Shown: positions 14,481 to 22,730, counted from the stretch's first letter. The stretch is DNA of 28,975 nucleotides from G001797105 sp964528155 (GCA_964528155.1 CAZGRL010000042.1:1-28975), one strand, 5' to 3'. Numbers and translations are program-made. Notes: generated by a model from the letters alone, not told the origin.

Positions 14481-16286
14481 TCACTGAACACCCGAGATCG
14501 GACCTCCGCTCAAAGGTAGTGTCACGGTCACCGTTGTCCCTTCTCCGACCCGGCTGTGGAGGGTCACATGACCACCATATCTCTCAACCAGGTCCTTGAC
14601 GATCGCCAGCCCAAGCCCCGTCCCTTGAATGCCCGTTTCCTTGGCGTTGCTGGCGCGGTAGAACTCTTCGAACAGATGCGGGAAATCCACATCGGGGATT
14701 CCCATACCTGTATCCTCGACCGCCACAACGGCTTCGGCCCCGCGCCGTTCCATTCGTACGGCCACTCTGCCGCCGGCCGGCGTGTACTTGATGGCATTCC
14801 CGATCAGGTTGATGAAGATGCGGCCGAATCCTTGCTCGCTACCGACAACAGTCATGCCGCGCTGGAGTGTATTCACCGATAGAACGAGGTTCTTCTCCGC
14901 CGCCTGGGTGCGAAGCCGTTCGATGGCAGCCAGGATCGACGCCTCCACAGAGATCGGCGTCAGCTCGCCTTCAAAACCCTCGACCTTTCCCGCTGCCAGA
15001 TCGAGCAGGTCGTCGATGAGCAATTGGAGCGAATCCAGACGATCCGACAGCCGGGCCAGGATGTCTTGTTGGACATCGTTCAAGCTCCCGCCAATTTGCC
15101 GAAGAACCACGCGCAGCAGGCTCTGGGAAGCCGCCACCGGCGAACGCAATTCGTGTGTCACGGCTCGCACGAACTGTGATTTCAACTCATCGGCATGCAG
15201 GAGACCTTCGAAAGCCATGGCATTTTCGATGGCGGTCGCCCCCTGCCTGGCGATCACCGTCCCAAACTCGGCATCCTGGGGACCGAAGCTCTTCGGACGC
15301 CTTCCGTAGATATGCAGAACTCCCAGTGGACCGCGCCTGCCCTGCAGCGGAACCGAGAGGAAGGCACGAATGCCCTCTTCTGCATATCTGCCCCGGGCGC
15401 CATCATCCGATCCGAGCAGGACATCGTCCACGATCTCGATCCGCTCGAGAGCCGCGCAGGGCTCTTTCCCGGCACAGAGCACGTCGGCACCGCCGTTCTC
15501 CTGGAAACCTTTGCTCAAGCCATAGGCGGCCGTCATTGAGAGTTGCGTCCCTCCCTTGTCAAGGAGCAGGATCGACGCCCCCTTGGCGGCGAGCGCGGTC
15601 GTCGCCCCTTGAACAAGACGGTTGAGCACGTGAGGCAGTTCGAGGCTGCTCGAGACGTCGAAGGTCGCCTGGTACAGCGACTCAACCTGCCTTCTCCTGG
15701 TCTCCAAATCCGTCAGGAACGGCACAACAAGGACCACGGTCAGGGCGATCGCCAAAGCCATCAAACCCAACGAACAAGTGAGAAAGGCGGGATTCTGATA
15801 CCGACCGAGGTCAACGCCCGGCAGCAGGGCATGATGCGGAAGCCAGGCCATCGCTTCGGCAACGGCGATCGAGGCGACGCCGATGAATGCGATGCCCGCG
15901 TACGCGTATGTGACCCAACCCGGGATCAGGATCGATGTCAGGACGGCCTGCACCAGGACCAGAGGAAGCACAGGGCTATCTACTCCACCGGTGAGATGAA
16001 TCAGGGCGAGCAACACGACCCAGTCGAACAAGCTAAACGCGAGGAGGATGGATCTCTTTCTCAATCCAGGCATTGATTTGCTTATCCAACCAAGACCTGC
16101 GTTTGAGACTGTGACGAGCGCACCGAGGACGATCAAGCCCAGGACGGGGAGCGTGAGACCGAGCACAAACGCGCCGATCAGCGTCGCCAGGAGCAGGCTC
16201 AGACCGGCCCCCCAACGCAACCGGATGAGATCTCGCTCGTGCGCGCTCAGTTCATCGATCAATGATCCACGCGCCGTTCCAGTCAC
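14481..16286 (-). CDS. Membrane sensor histidine kinase with GAF domain
   Basis: About 601 residues if GTG at 16286 is the start; the ribosome-binding site is not clear and a TTG at 16262 is an alternative. About six hydrophobic helices span residues ~25-186. A GAF domain (~200-350) contains FDVSSSLELPHVLNRLVQG and a cysteine pair in LCAGKEPC. The HisKA domain has phosphoacceptor His378 in VTHELRSPVAASQSLLR. The HATPase domain shows the N-box NLIGNAIKYTP, G1 DTGMGIP and G2 GTGLGLAIVKDLVERYGG, all intact. It starts 4 nt after the response regulator stop at 16291, so the two are co-transcribed and presumably partners. The pair lies downstream of the hydrogenase operon on the same strand. The signal is unknown; the GAF cysteines could sense redox state or bind a cofactor, which is speculation. 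Confidence 0.9.
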   Translation of the reverse strand: MTGTARGSLIDELSAHERDLIRLRWGAGLSLLLATLIGAFVLGLTLPVLGLIVLGALVTVSNAGLGWISKSMPGLRKRSILLAFSLFDWVVLLALIHLTGGVDSPVLPLVLVQAVLTSILIPGWVTYAYAGIAFIGVASIAVAEAMAWLPHHALLPGVDLGRYQNPAFLTCSLGLMALAIALTVVLVVPFLTDLETRRRQVESLYQATFDVSSSLELPHVLNRLVQGATTALAAKGASILLLDKGGTQLSMTAAYGLSKGFQENGGADVLCAGKEPCAALERIEIVDDVLLGSDDGARGRYAEEGIRAFLSVPLQGRRGPLGVLHIYGRRPKSFGPQDAEFGTVIARQGATAIENAMAFEGLLHADELKSQFVRAVTHELRSPVAASQSLLRVVLRQIGGSLNDVQQDILARLSDRLDSLQLLIDDLLDLAAGKVEGFEGELTPISVEASILAAIERLRTQAAEKNLVLSVNTLQRGMTVVGSEQGFGRIFINLIGNAIKYTPAGGRVAVRMERRGAEAVVAVEDTGMGIPDVDFPHLFEEFYRASNAKETGIQGTGLGLAIVKDLVERYGGHVTLHSRVGEGTTVTVTLPLSGGPISGVQ

Positions 16287-16290
16287 CTTC

Positions 16291-16707
16291 TCAGCGTCCG
16301 GCCTTGGCGGAATTCTCGGCCAAGAGAGCGTCGACCTGTTTGACAAGCTGATCCGGATCGATCGGTTTGTCGACGAAGGCATCCACCGTGAGGTAGTCAT
16401 CGTCCGGCTTGAAACGCACATCCGTCGTGGAGTGGATGGCCGTGAGCAGCAGGATCGGAATCTGGGCATAGGCGGCCAGAGGCGATCCGGGATCGGCGCT
16501 GCGGAGTTTGAGCACAAGCTGGAAGCCTTCCGTCGACGTGTCCATCATCACATCGAGGATGATCAGATCGGGATCGACCTCCTCCAGCCGACGCAACCCT
16601 TCCCTCCCATTGGCTGCGGAGATCAGGGTGTGTCCGGCGGCCTCCAGGCACAACCGGGCCGCAAGCACCATGTCCGGATCGTCGTCGATGATCAGTATCT
16701 TGGCCAT
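16291..16707 (-). CDS. Stand-alone response regulator (receiver domain only)
   Basis: A 138-residue receiver domain without an output domain. It has MAKILIIDDDPDM with the acidic pocket (Asp8, Asp9, Asp10), the phosphoacceptor Asp52 in IILDVMMD, the switch Thr in LLLTAIHS and the conserved Lys in AFVDKPIDPDQLV. After Asp52 it has a longer loop than usual (about 15 extra residues around RSADPGSPLAAYAQ), seen in a subset of receiver proteins. ATG at 16707 was chosen, with GGGAGG 12 nt upstream, rather than long; an in-frame TTG at 16719 abuts the ribosome-binding site and is unlikely. The adjacent downstream histidine kinase is the likely partner. With no DNA-binding domain it must act through protein contacts or phosphotransfer. 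Confidence 0.92.
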   Translation of the reverse strand: MAKILIIDDDPDMVLAARLCLEAAGHTLISAANGREGLRRLEEVDPDLIILDVMMDTSTEGFQLVLKLRSADPGSPLAAYAQIPILLLTAIHSTTDVRFKPDDDYLTVDAFVDKPIDPDQLVKQVDALLAENSAKAGR

Positions 16708-16788
16708 TGATCTACACAACCTCCCGGAGAACCAGCCTCGACCGCTGGCAAGAAGATCTCGCTGCAGTCAGGCTTTCGGCGAATCTCC

Positions 16789-17256
16789 TCATGCCACCCT
16801 CATACGTACCATCTCATGCATAGCAAGTGTCTCGGCGATGCCCGATGCAGCCCGATCGACCGACCGGCGCACCGCCTCCGAAAGCCCCGAACCGACCGAC
16901 GTCTGGCCCGGCTGGATGCCGAGCAAAGCCACTTCACAGCCCACCTCGTGAGTCAGGTACTCCGCGATAACGGAAGGCGGCAGGGTGTGGGTTGAGGCGC
17001 TCAGGCCAATGCAATCGCGCTGATCCAGCAAATGGATCCTCCCGGGGATTTCATCCATCTGGGCCGCGTCGACCAGAATGACCAGCTCGGGGCCAAACTT
17101 GCGGATGACGCCGGTGAAATTCTCCGGTGCCGGTCCGGCGTCGAGGACGAGCACAGAATCGCTCGCCCCGAGCATATCCTGCAGACGTCGCGCCACGCAC
17201 GGCCCCAAACCATCGTCGCCCCTCAGATCCTGGCCCATGCCGACCACCGAGATCAT
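16789..17256 (-). CDS. Hydrogenase maturation protease, HycI-type
   Basis: Nickel-dependent endopeptidase that trims the C-terminus of the hydrogenase large subunit after nickel insertion. From ATG 17256 the protein is 155 residues, essentially the length of E. coli HycI (156). It begins MISVVGMGQDLRGDDGLGP. The three nickel-sensing residues of the family fall at Asp15 (GDDG), Asp63 (ILVDAAQM) and His90 (ASTHTLPP), matching HycI Asp16, Asp62 and His90. DAGPAPENF and LLGIQPGQTSVG are also HycI-like. An in-frame ATG at 17292 would add 12 residues and overlap the upstream ferredoxin-like gene, but the family alignment favours 17256. It is the last gene of the hydrogenase structural operon, 10 nt after the NuoI-like gene. 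Confidence 0.92.
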   Translation of the reverse strand: MISVVGMGQDLRGDDGLGPCVARRLQDMLGASDSVLVLDAGPAPENFTGVIRKFGPELVILVDAAQMDEIPGRIHLLDQRDCIGLSASTHTLPPSVIAEYLTHEVGCEVALLGIQPGQTSVGSGLSEAVRRSVDRAASGIAETLAMHEMVRMRVA

Positions 17257-17266
17257 CGGTGGCCGC

Positions 17267-17698
17267 TCAGGCCGGCACAGGTGCCGCAGCATGATCGACA
17301 GCGCTACCTGCCACGCTCCCCGGCACATCGCTCACATCCCCGTACTGCAGTGCATACGGTCCACGGACAAACCCCGCCAATTCCCAATCTTCGCTGGAAA
17401 GCGCGATGCATCCTTGCCGGCAGCTAACCCGGCATTGGGCGCAGAAGGTGCAGCGATCCACGTGGTAGGTGAAGATGAACTTCTTGTTGGCCTTGTCCAG
17501 CACGGTGAGCTCGATGGCCTCGGCCGGGCAATCCATCACACACAGACCACAGCCTGTGCACTTTTCCTGCGTCCAGATCACCCGCCCGCGCAGGCGTTCC
17601 GGGGCCGGCTTCTTCACGAAGGGGTAGCGCTCGGTCACCGGAGCGCGTACAAGGGATCGCATGACATCACCCAACATGGCGCCTATTCTCATGCTCAC
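17267..17698 (-). CDS. Group 4 hydrogenase 2x[4Fe-4S] ferredoxin-like subunit (NuoI/EchF-like)
   Basis: Electron-transfer subunit linking an external donor or acceptor (typically ferredoxin) to the hydrogenase small subunit. The 143-residue protein holds two complete four-cysteine clusters: Cys47, 50, 53, 57 (CTGCGLCVMDCP) and Cys83, 86, 89, 93 (CTFCAQCRVSC). The N-terminal MLGDVMRSLVRAPVTERYPF and ERLRGRVIW are shared with NuoI/EchF-type subunits. Beyond residue ~115 there is a tail GFVRGPYALQYGDVSDVPG, then Ala/Val-rich residues with no known role. GTG at 17698 overlaps the NuoH-like stop by 4 nt (GTGA) and has GGAG 5 nt upstream; ATG at 17692 is the alternative. It lacks any additional cofactor domain, so no NADH-binding module is encoded in this operon. 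Confidence 0.93.
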   Translation of the reverse strand: MSMRIGAMLGDVMRSLVRAPVTERYPFVKKPAPERLRGRVIWTQEKCTGCGLCVMDCPAEAIELTVLDKANKKFIFTYHVDRCTFCAQCRVSCRQGCIALSSEDWELAGFVRGPYALQYGDVSDVPGSVAGSAVDHAAAPVPA

Positions 17699-18612
17699 AC
17701 AATCTCCATTGCGATGATCACAAGCCATTGCACCAGACCCAGGATCACGCCGTACCTCCACCATAATCCGACGGTCTGATCGATACGAAGCCGTGCCAGC
17801 AATGCCTGCAATCCCGCCACAACGCCGAGCAACACAAGTGTCTTTAGAATGAAGGCAAGCGGTCCTCCCAGGCCACCCAGGTAGAACGCCGCGATCAGAG
17901 TCAGTCCGACGACGAGAGCCGCAGCCTTCGCCAGGTGGAAGAGCGCCAGGCCTCTCCCGCTGTATTCCGTGAGCGCGCCGGCGACGACCTCGGTCTCCGC
18001 CTCCGGTGCGTCGAACGGCGGCAGTTCAAGCTTCCCCATGAGACCGATCAGCGCCAGGATGAAACCGATGGGCTGCGTGAGAAGGAGCCAGCGTCCAGAT
18101 GCATATGCCGCGATCTCACCGATCTCCCAGCTTCCCGCGACGAAGGCCGGTCCGAGGAGCGAGAGCAGGAACGGAACCTCATACGAAAAAAGTTGCGTCA
18201 GCGTTCGCGTCGCTCCCACAAGCGAGAAGCGATCTTTCGTGTTGGAGCCTGCAAGCCCAATGGTGAGTGTCGGCAGGCTGAGGAGGTAAGCCGTGACGAT
18301 GAGATCACCGGGGAAGCGGTAGGACACCGGAAGGCCGACGATCGGCACATAGAGGGCCGCCGCCAAAACGCCGGCAAGCCCGGCCACCGGCAGCCAGACG
18401 AACAACCCCGGCTGGGATCCATCAGGAATGATCTCCTCCTTTGCGAACAGCTTGAGCATGTCGGCGAATGGCTGAAACCAGCGCGGTCCGATCCGGTTCT
18501 GCAATTGGGCCACCAGCTTGCGGTCGACCCACTCGTACATCAGACCCGCTGCCAGCAGAAAGAGACCGCCGGGGAAGAAAAGGATGGTTCCGAGACTCTG
18601 CAAGCCGCTCAT
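17695..18612 (-). CDS. Group 4 hydrogenase membrane anchor subunit (NuoH/MbhM/EchB-like)
   Basis: Membrane subunit that docks the peripheral hydrogenase module and forms the start of the ion-translocation path, 305 residues with about eight hydrophobic helices. Family motifs: WVDRKLVAQLQNRIGPRWFQPFADMLKLF (TM1-TM2 loop), KEEIIPDG, and the acidic cytoplasmic loop GKLELPPFDAPEAETEVVAGALTEYSG, which corresponds to the conserved Glu-rich loop of NuoH. The start overlaps the large-subunit stop (ATGA), and its stop overlaps the ferredoxin-like gene (GTGA), so translation is coupled on both sides. It is much shorter at the C-terminus than nothing else in the operon requires, and close to the usual NuoH/MbhM length. 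Confidence 0.94.
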   Translation of the reverse strand: MSGLQSLGTILFFPGGLFLLAAGLMYEWVDRKLVAQLQNRIGPRWFQPFADMLKLFAKEEIIPDGSQPGLFVWLPVAGLAGVLAAALYVPIVGLPVSYRFPGDLIVTAYLLSLPTLTIGLAGSNTKDRFSLVGATRTLTQLFSYEVPFLLSLLGPAFVAGSWEIGEIAAYASGRWLLLTQPIGFILALIGLMGKLELPPFDAPEAETEVVAGALTEYSGRGLALFHLAKAAALVVGLTLIAAFYLGGLGGPLAFILKTLVLLGVVAGLQALLARLRIDQTVGLWWRYGVILGLVQWLVIIAMEIV

Positions 18613-19796
18613 CGGTAAGCCTCGATGCCGTGACGGCGCAACTCTTCCCAGCTCCAGAGCTCAGCCGCCGATCTTGAACGGCGGATCACCAGGCTTCGAT
18701 CGTTGCACGAAAAACAGGGGTCGATCCCGGCCAGGATCATCGGCATGTCGGCCAGTTGATGACCCACCGCCAGCTTGACCACCGACTCCATATTGCAGAT
18801 GCTCGGGGTCCGGATCTTGACCCGTTCCGGCTGATCGGTTCCATTGCTCTTCATGAAGTAGAACAACTCTCCGCGCGGCGCCTCGACCCGAACTACCGTC
18901 TCCCCTGCAGGCACGCGCCGCGGCATGCGGGTGGACAATTCACCCGGGGGCAGATCACGCAAGACTACCCGGATCACGCGATATGACTCCAGGAGCTCTC
19001 GGATGCGCACCTCGACCCGCGCTTTGAGATCGCCGGCGGCATCCATCACGATCAACACCGGAAAGTCGCGGTAGGCCATGTATGGCGCTTCGACCCGGAT
19101 GTCGCGCGGCACGCCGGAAGCCCTGGCCGTCGGCCCTACCGCCCCCAGCACTTCGGCCTGTCTGCGTGTCATCACCCCGATCCCGCTCGTCCGGCGAAGG
19201 AACAGAGCGTCGGTACGGACAACTTCGAGATAGTGGTGCGTCCGGCCTTCCAGGAATTCGAGCCCGACGAGGATTTCATCGGACTGTGCCGCATCGATAT
19301 CGAACTTGACGCCGCCCAGGACATTGGCCGAGTAGTTGACCCGGTTCCCGCTGATCGCTTCGAGCAGGTCCATCACCCGCTCGCGGTCGCGCCAGGTGTA
19401 CATGAACAGCGTCTCAAAACCGGCTTCGTGGGCGGCAACCCCAAGCCAGAGCAAGTGACTGTGGATCCTTTCGAGCTCGGCCACGATCTGACGGATGGCC
19501 TGGGCCCGCGGCGGCACAGTGACACCAGCCAGACTTTCGGCGCCCAGGGCGAACGCGCTGGCGTGGATGTGCGAACAGATCCCGCAGACGCGTTCAACAA
19601 GATACAGATTCTGGATCCAGTTGCGCCCCTCAACCGCCTTCTCGATCCCTCGATGTGCATATCCCAGCCGCACAGAGGCTGCCGTCACGATCTCCCCATC
19701 GACAGTGAACTCGAAGTGTTCCGGCTCTTTGAGCGCCGGGTGTTGCGGGCCGATCGGGACGACGAAACGCTCACCAGGAGCCCGCACGTCCATCAT
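18609..19796 (-). CDS. Group 4 [NiFe]-hydrogenase catalytic large subunit (MbhL/EchE/NuoD-like)
   Basis: Carries the NiFe active site where protons and H2 interconvert, 395 residues. Both metal-binding motifs are intact: Cys71 and Cys74 in ERVCGICSHIH, and Cys361 and Cys364 in DPCFSCNDR. NuoD of complex I lacks these cysteines, so this is a hydrogenase, not a respiratory NuoD. Further family residues are PIGPQHPALKEPEHFEF, GYAHRGIEKA, ERIHSHLLWLG and EAISGNRV. After the second CxxC there are 31 residues. By analogy with E. coli HycE (cleaved after the Arg of DPCxSCTDR), processing after Arg367 would remove 28 residues, consistent with the HycI-type protease downstream. The start overlaps the NuoC-like stop (ATGA); an ATG at 19793 is one codon in. 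Confidence 0.96.
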   Translation of the reverse strand: MMDVRAPGERFVVPIGPQHPALKEPEHFEFTVDGEIVTAASVRLGYAHRGIEKAVEGRNWIQNLYLVERVCGICSHIHASAFALGAESLAGVTVPPRAQAIRQIVAELERIHSHLLWLGVAAHEAGFETLFMYTWRDRERVMDLLEAISGNRVNYSANVLGGVKFDIDAAQSDEILVGLEFLEGRTHHYLEVVRTDALFLRRTSGIGVMTRRQAEVLGAVGPTARASGVPRDIRVEAPYMAYRDFPVLIVMDAAGDLKARVEVRIRELLESYRVIRVVLRDLPPGELSTRMPRRVPAGETVVRVEAPRGELFYFMKSNGTDQPERVKIRTPSICNMESVVKLAVGHQLADMPMILAGIDPCFSCNDRSLVIRRSRSAAELWSWEELRRHGIEAYR

Positions 19797-20275
19797 GGCC
19801 CTCCTTCCCCGGCCGCCTTCAACTTGACCTCCGGCTCAAAATCTTTCCGCAGTGGGTACTCGTTTTCGGGCCAGTCGTCCGGAAGGTACAGCTTGTCGGG
19901 ATTGGGAAGCCCGTCGACGTTAATGCCGAACATCTCGCGCAGCTCGCGCTCGAACGGACCGGCGCTGGGGATAAGCTCGCACAGGCTGGGTACGCGCGCA
20001 CCCTCGCGCGGCAGCCGAACCCGCAGGGTCACCACGGCCTCGCCGGTGCAGAAGTGGTACAGGACCTCCATTTGTTCGGCTTCCGGTCCGAGATCGACGC
20101 CGGTGATGGCCGAGAGATAGCCAAGCCGCTGCACGCGCAGCGCCGCCACAGCCGGGAGAAGATCGTCCGGAAGCCCCAGAGTGAGATCCAATCGCCCCAC
20201 CCCGGGCGTGGCACGCTCGACAGTCCATTCTCTGACCAGCTTCTCCGCCAACTCAAGCGTCTCATCCGTGTTCAT
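19793..20275 (-). CDS. Group 4 hydrogenase NuoC-like subunit (EchD/MbhK-like)
   Basis: Structural subunit of the peripheral arm, 160 residues, homologous to NuoC and to the N-terminal part of HycE. The core is YLSAITGVDLGPEAEQMEVLYHF, then VTLRVRLPREGARVPSLCELIPSAGPFERELREMFGI, and the C-terminal NuoC signature LYLPDDWPENEYPLRKDF. The WP-x-PLRKDF end corresponds to GHPLRKDY in complex I. It has no cofactor ligands, as is normal for NuoC. The ATG at 20275 overlaps the stop of the small subunit by 4 nt, and its own stop overlaps the large-subunit start by 4 nt, placing it in a tightly coupled block of small subunit, NuoC-like and large subunit. Confidence 0.93.
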   Translation of the reverse strand: MNTDETLELAEKLVREWTVERATPGVGRLDLTLGLPDDLLPAVAALRVQRLGYLSAITGVDLGPEAEQMEVLYHFCTGEAVVTLRVRLPREGARVPSLCELIPSAGPFERELREMFGINVDGLPNPDKLYLPDDWPENEYPLRKDFEPEVKLKAAGEGGP

Positions 20276-20796
20276 GACGACCCGCCTTCTGTTATCGGGC
20301 TGTCCTCAGCCGCAAGCTGCTCAGGCTCAACCTTTGGTGGGAGCAGGCTGCCCAGGAGTTTGACGACACCGTCGATGATCGCTTCCGGGCGCGGGGGACA
20401 GCCGGGGATGTAGGCATTCACCGGGATCACTTTGTCGATCCCACCCATCACGTTGTAACACCCGCGAAAGACGCCGCCCGATAGGGCGCATGATCCAATT
20501 GCCACGACGAACTTGGGCTCGTGCATCTGGTTGAAGACACGCTCGAGCCGATCCCGTGCCTGACGTGTCACCGCTCCGGTGCACAGCAGAACATCGGCAT
20601 GCCGCGGGCTCCCCTTGAGCAAGACGCCCAGTCGCTCGAGGTCGTAGCGCGGGGTCAACGTCGCCAGGATCTCGATGTCGCATCCGTTGCATGACCCGGT
20701 GTTGAAGTGCACCACCCAGGGCGAGTTGACGCGCGCCCATGTCTTCAGACGCGACAGCAGGATGTCTAGCGGTGAGCTTCCATTCCCTTGTGCCAT
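20272..20796 (-). CDS. Group 4 [NiFe]-hydrogenase small subunit (NuoB/EchC/MbhJ-like)
   Basis: Holds the single proximal [4Fe-4S] cluster next to the NiFe site, 174 residues. Ligands: Cys36 and Cys39 in NTGSCNGCDIEIL, Cys103 in AIGSCALSGG and Cys133 in YIPGCPPRPEA. The CxxC spacing with NGCDIE is the energy-converting hydrogenase form, unlike the tandem CC of the complex I NuoB at 554-1192. ATG at 20796 has GAGGA with a 5-nt spacer. The frame stays open far upstream, but the upstream part overlaps other genes and is not NuoB-like. It lies 41 nt after the NuoA-like gene and overlaps the NuoC-like gene by 4 nt. Confidence 0.95.
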   Translation of the reverse strand: MAQGNGSSPLDILLSRLKTWARVNSPWVVHFNTGSCNGCDIEILATLTPRYDLERLGVLLKGSPRHADVLLCTGAVTRQARDRLERVFNQMHEPKFVVAIGSCALSGGVFRGCYNVMGGIDKVIPVNAYIPGCPPRPEAIIDGVVKLLGSLLPPKVEPEQLAAEDSPITEGGSS

Positions 20797-20837
20797 GTGT
20801 TCCTCGGTCAATCTGCGCCTTCCCCTCCCCACCTTCG

Positions 20838-21146
20838 TCACACGATCAGGACCACGAGCACCAGAACCAGCCCGGCGAGATAGACGGCGCTCAACCCTGA
20901 TGGCGCGCCGGTCGCCAACATCAGGACACCCAGGTGCAGCACGGCGAAGAACAGCGCAACAACAAAGAACGGCTGATATCCCGGCGCCGCGGCCACCGAC
21001 GGCGCTGCCTCGCCGCTGGCGTACGTACTCGTCTTCGCCGGGTTCGCCTGGGCGGGGCCGGCCAACAGCCGCCCCATTCCCACAAGCAGACCGGCAAGTG
21101 CCATGTAGATCAGAAAGGCGAGCGGTGGGGTGAGCAGGATTTGCAT
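20838..21146 (-). CDS. Small membrane subunit, divergent NuoA-like (MbhI-like)
   Basis: A 102-residue protein with three hydrophobic segments (about residues 9-28, 57-79, 82-102). It matches NuoA in layout: after TM1 there is TYASGEAAPS, comparable to the Y-x-SG(E/I) loop of NuoA, then GYQPFFVVALFFAVLHLGVLML in TM2. The conserved acidic FDxE of NuoA TM2 (present in the true nuoA of this window) is replaced by LHLG, so the family assignment is tentative and function may differ. ATG at 21146 is used. The ribosome-binding site is weak (GAGAGAGAC); an in-frame TTG at 21161 preceded by AAGG is the alternative. It lies 24 nt after the NuoN-like gene and 41 nt before the small subunit. Confidence 0.75.
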   Translation of the reverse strand: MQILLTPPLAFLIYMALAGLLVGMGRLLAGPAQANPAKTSTYASGEAAPSVAAAPGYQPFFVVALFFAVLHLGVLMLATGAPSGLSAVYLAGLVLVLVVLIV

Positions 21147-21170
21147 CGTTGTCTCTCTCAACCTTCCAGA

Positions 21171-22730
21171 CTAGCGCGCCGCCACCATCAGCCCCTGGAT
21201 AAGGGACTGCCCAGCCGGCATCGTGATCCATCCAACGAGCCCCGGCCACACCCCGACGGCAACGATCGCCACAGAAAGCAATCCCAGCGGAACCGACATC
21301 AAGGCCGGCATCGGGCTTCCATGGGCGATGGTCGGCGAAGGCCTTCCACGATACAGAGCGTTGACCAGGGGCACGTAGTAGGCAAGCGACAGTACGCTGT
21401 TCAGAGCGGCGAACACAACCAGGGCTTCGATGATCGGCCTGTGGGTCGAGAAGCCGGCGACGAAGATCTGCCACTTCGACATGAAGCCGGCCAAAGGCGG
21501 AAGACCGCCGAGACCCAATACGGCCAGGCTCAGCGCCAATGCAGCCAGCGGATAGCGCCGCGCCGCGCCGGATAGGTCGGATATCTCCAGTGGGCCGTGA
21601 TCTCCCACAGCGATGTGCAGGCAGTACAGCAGCACGCCAGCCGAAAGGAAGGCCAGGCCTTTCATCATTCCGTGGTTCAACAGATGGAAGAACCCGCCCT
21701 GTGCAGAAGCGACATCGCCGAGGTAAACCCCGACACCCAGCCCCAGCAGCATGTATCCGACGTGGCTCAGGCTGGAATAGGCAAGCAGTCGCTTGACCTG
21801 CGACTGGCGCAATGCCATCAGGTTCCCGACGAGCATGTTGAGCGCGCCGAATGCGAGAAGAATTGCCCCCCATGAGAGGCGCGCCGCGGTCAGCGCCGTG
21901 ACCACACGCAACAGCGCGATCAGTCCGGCCTCGATCACGATGCCAGAAAGCATGGCGCTGATCCCGCTCGGAGCCTGCGAATGCGCGTCGGGCAACCATG
22001 TGTGCAGGGGTACCAGAGCGGCTTTGACTCCAAAGCCGATAATGAACAACGCGCCGGCCGCCAACAGCGCAGGCGTGATCGCGCCGGCAATCCGGAGCGA
22101 CTCCAGGTCCAACGTTCCGCTCTGGCCGAGGACAAGGGCAATCCCAAGCAGTACCAACACGGAACCGACAGCGCTTTGAACCAGGTACTTGACGCCGGCT
22201 TCGAGAGAAGCTGGCTGGCCACGGTAGAACGCCACAAGCAGGTACGACGTGACGGCCATGAGCTCAAACCACAGCCACAGGTTGAATAGATCGGCGGCGC
22301 TCCCCAGCCCGATCATCGCCCCGACCATCGCCAGGAGCATGGCGTAGTACTTCTCTTGACCGAACTCGCGCGACATGTAGGGCGCCGAGAACACACACAC
22401 CAGCGTCCCCAGAAGCAACGCCACCCCTGCGAGCAACAGGCTCAGACCATCGAAACGCAGATGGACAGGAGAGAACGTCGTCGCGCTCGTCCCTGGCCAG
22501 GTGAGTTGGAGTGCGTCCTGATCACCGAGGGCGATCGCCCGCGCGATCCTGGCGAACGGGATCCATTCGGCGGCGAACAGGAGGAGGGCCGCCCATCGGG
22601 AAATCGACGGGGACGGCTCCGCATCCTGCACCCGAATGTATCCTCGTCTCGGCAGTACCCTGCCGACGAGGTAGACAATCGGCGAGCCAACGAGCGGGAG
22701 CAGTAGAAACCAGGTCAGAACGTCGGCCAT
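21171..22730 (-). CDS. Antiporter-like proton/sodium-translocating subunit (NuoN/NuoM/MbhH-like)
   Basis: One of two antiporter-like membrane subunits of the hydrogenase, 519 residues with about 14 hydrophobic helices. Key charged residues of the family are present: Glu156 in LWLWFELMAVTSYLL (TM5) and Lys236 in GFGVKAALVPLHTWLPDAHSQAP (TM7). Also visible are SQVKRLLAYSSLSHVGYMLLG, LLNHGMMKGLAFLSAGVL and, in TM12, GGLPPLAGFMSKWQIF with its Lys. Whether it is closer to NuoN, NuoM or MrpD/MbhH cannot be settled by eye. ATG at 22730 is 1 nt after the NuoL-like stop, with GGGGAT upstream. The intact charge relay suggests active ion translocation; the ion (H+ or Na+) is not readable. Confidence 0.93.
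   Translation of the reverse strand: MADVLTWFLLLPLVGSPIVYLVGRVLPRRGYIRVQDAEPSPSISRWAALLLFAAEWIPFARIARAIALGDQDALQLTWPGTSATTFSPVHLRFDGLSLLLAGVALLLGTLVCVFSAPYMSREFGQEKYYAMLLAMVGAMIGLGSAADLFNLWLWFELMAVTSYLLVAFYRGQPASLEAGVKYLVQSAVGSVLVLLGIALVLGQSGTLDLESLRIAGAITPALLAAGALFIIGFGVKAALVPLHTWLPDAHSQAPSGISAMLSGIVIEAGLIALLRVVTALTAARLSWGAILLAFGALNMLVGNLMALRQSQVKRLLAYSSLSHVGYMLLGLGVGVYLGDVASAQGGFFHLLNHGMMKGLAFLSAGVLLYCLHIAVGDHGPLEISDLSGAARRYPLAALALSLAVLGLGGLPPLAGFMSKWQIFVAGFSTHRPIIEALVVFAALNSVLSLAYYVPLVNALYRGRPSPTIAHGSPMPALMSVPLGLLSVAIVAVGVWPGLVGWITMPAGQSLIQGLMVAAR

Noticed and set aside
16286..16517. Upstream extension of the GAF histidine kinase by about 77 codons
   Set aside because: The extension lies entirely within the response-regulator gene in another frame and has a shadow-like Ser/Arg-rich composition.
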